NCBI GenBank assembly: GCA_002413265.1
Contig: DHWR01000013.1
Location: 1 to 7,436 of the forward strand
DNA: 7,436 bases
Direction of reading: 5' to 3'
Source: Chloroflexi bacterium UBA5177
GTDB taxonomy: Bacteria; Chloroflexota; UBA5177
Shown here: positions 6,495-7,436 of the stretch, piece after piece
How positions within the stretch are numbered: position 1 is the first letter of the stretch
Layout of the letters: every line of letters begins with the position of its first letter
Notes under the pieces: generated by a model
What the model saw: only the letters and a program-made list of their open reading frames with translations
Database searches by the model: none
What the model was told of the DNA's origin: nothing
Position numbers and translations under genes: made by a program

Positions 6495-7436
6495 CTACGT
6501 CCTCTCTTCGCTCGCGTCGGCCTTCTCCTCCGCGCGGCGCTTGCGAATGGCTCTAGCAGGCACCCCAGCGACGACTGCCCCCGGAGGCACGTCGTGGAGC
6601 ACGACGCTACCGGCGCCGGTTGAGGCGCCCTCACCGACTCGGACGGGGGCTCGGAGCATGGTATCGATGCCGATGAACGCATTGTCCTCTATAACGGTCC
6701 GATGTTTCCTGTGGCCGTCGAAATTGCCGGTTATGGTGCCCGCTCCGATATTCACATCTGCGCCCACCTCAGCGTCGCCGATATATCCCACATGGTGCAT
6801 TCTCGTGGCGCGTCCAATGGATGAATTCTTGATCTCGGCGTAGTTGCCGATTTCGGCTCCATCCTCCACTCGAGCTCCTGCACGGAGATGTGAGTAAGGA
6901 CCAACTGTTACGCCTGCGCCCACCGTCGAGCCTTCCAGCGTCGAGGCCAGAATGCGCGAACCGTCCCCAATGGTCGAGTCGTGCACTTGCACGTTCGGTC
7001 CAATGCGGCAGCGGCGTCCAATGCTTGTCGAGCCTTGAAGGATCGTGAAAGGCTGGATCACCGTATCGGCGCCAATCTCCACCTCGTCGTCGATGAACGT
7101 GCTTGCACTGTCGACTATCGTAACGCCAGACAGCATGTGACGGCGATTGGTCTCGCGATATATACGTCGTCCCGCCTCTTCGAGCTGTGCCAGATCGTTG
7201 ATGCCCATAATATCCGTCCCGCCCTCGATTTGGATGGTCTCTACCGGTAGTCCTTCGCCGCTTTCGGCGCGATTCGCGGCTACGCCGATGACGTCGGTCA
7301 AAAAGTACTCGCCTTTCGGCGAATGCGGCGCGAGTCGTGGGAGCGTTTCGCGGAGGAAGGCGGCGTCGAAGACGTATGCCCCCAGATTCACCTCTCTGGA
7401 CCTCCGCTGCTCCTCCGAGAGCTCCGACTCCTGCAC
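6495..7436 (-). CDS. glmU: Bifunctional GlmU (GlcNAc-1-phosphate uridyltransferase / glucosamine-1-phosphate acetyltransferase), N-terminus outside the window
   Basis: GlmU acetylates glucosamine 1-phosphate and then uridylates it to UDP-GlcNAc for peptidoglycan and other cell-wall polymers. The 313 visible residues are the C-terminal part of a protein normally about 450-480 long, so roughly 150 residues of the uridyltransferase domain are missing. Visible residues 1-90 finish that domain (REVNLGAYVFD, KGEYFLTDVI, DIMGINDLAQL). From about 105 a left-handed beta-helix of hexapeptide repeats begins. Acetyltransferase residues matching E. coli R333, K351, H363, Y366, N377 and K392 are present as R185, K203, H215, Y218, N229 and K244, so that domain looks active. 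E. coli Y387 is Phe here. After VPPGAVVAGVPARAIR the tail is short, charged and rich in Arg, Lys and Glu. The GTG at the very edge is an internal valine, not a start. The gene is first visible in the glmU-prs-CorC unit. Confidence 0.96.
   Translation of the reverse strand: MQESELSEEQRRSREVNLGAYVFDAAFLRETLPRLAPHSPKGEYFLTDVIGVAANRAESGEGLPVETIQIEGGTDIMGINDLAQLEEAGRRIYRETNRRHMLSGVTIVDSASTFIDDEVEIGADTVIQPFTILQGSTSIGRRCRIGPNVQVHDSTIGDGSRILASTLEGSTVGAGVTVGPYSHLRAGARVEDGAEIGNYAEIKNSSIGRATRMHHVGYIGDAEVGADVNIGAGTITGNFDGHRKHRTVIEDNAFIGIDTMLRAPVRVGEGASTGAGSVVLHDVPPGAVVAGVPARAIRKRRAEEKADASEERT
6500..6505 (-). promoter_or_regulatory. Shine-Dalgarno of prs, inside the end of glmU
   Basis: AGAGGA on the minus strand lies five bases before the prs ATG, overlapping the final codons of glmU. 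It supports the chosen start and translational coupling across the zero-base junction. Confidence 0.65.

Noticed and set aside
7434..7436. GTG at the right edge as a possible start of glmU
   Set aside because: The residues around it match the interior of GlmU, where a valine is usual, and the first half of the uridyltransferase domain would be missing. The frame simply continues past the window.

Overview
The window is a compact, GC-rich bacterial segment with no recognisable mobile elements, RNA genes or CRISPR arrays. Nearly all of it is protein-coding. It holds five complete genes and one gene cut by the right edge. The gene pair glmU-prs in tight tandem is common in Gram-positive and related (Terrabacteria) lineages. 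Together with high GC, a perfect Shine-Dalgarno on one gene, and TTG starts, this suggests an actinobacterial, Chloroflexota or Dormibacterota-like soil lineage. That placement is inference from gene order and composition only.

Layout, left to right. (1) 21-1406, minus: a flavin-dependent pyridine nucleotide-disulfide oxidoreductase, of the kind often labelled mercuric reductase but lacking MerA hallmarks. (2) 1407-1532: a 126-base divergent intergenic region. (3) 1533-2501, plus: a PLP-dependent threonine/serine dehydratase-family enzyme, the only plus-strand gene. (4) 2502-2577: a 76-base convergent junction with an inverted repeat. (5) 2578-4179, minus: an exported or membrane-anchored alkaline phosphatase/phosphodiesterase-superfamily protein. 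(6) 4229-5527, minus: a CorC/HlyC (CNNM-type) membrane protein with DUF21, paired CBS and CorC_HlyC domains. (7) 5529-6494, minus: ribose-phosphate pyrophosphokinase (prs). (8) 6495 to beyond 7436, minus: the C-terminal two thirds of GlmU.

The right-hand minus-strand genes look like one transcription unit read from right to left. glmU and prs abut with no base between stop and start, and prs and the CorC-like gene are one base apart. The phosphatase follows after 49 bases and may have its own leaderless promoter. GlmU makes UDP-GlcNAc for the cell wall and Prs makes PRPP for nucleotides, histidine and tryptophan, so the core of the unit is housekeeping. The CorC-like protein suggests linked cation handling (both GlmU and Prs need Mg2+), but this is a hypothesis.

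I found no convincing previously undescribed system here. The points worth checking are start-codon and leaderless-transcription questions, a substituted residue in the Prs PRPP loop, a shifted metal-ligand spacing in the phosphatase, and the true substrate of the disulfide reductase.
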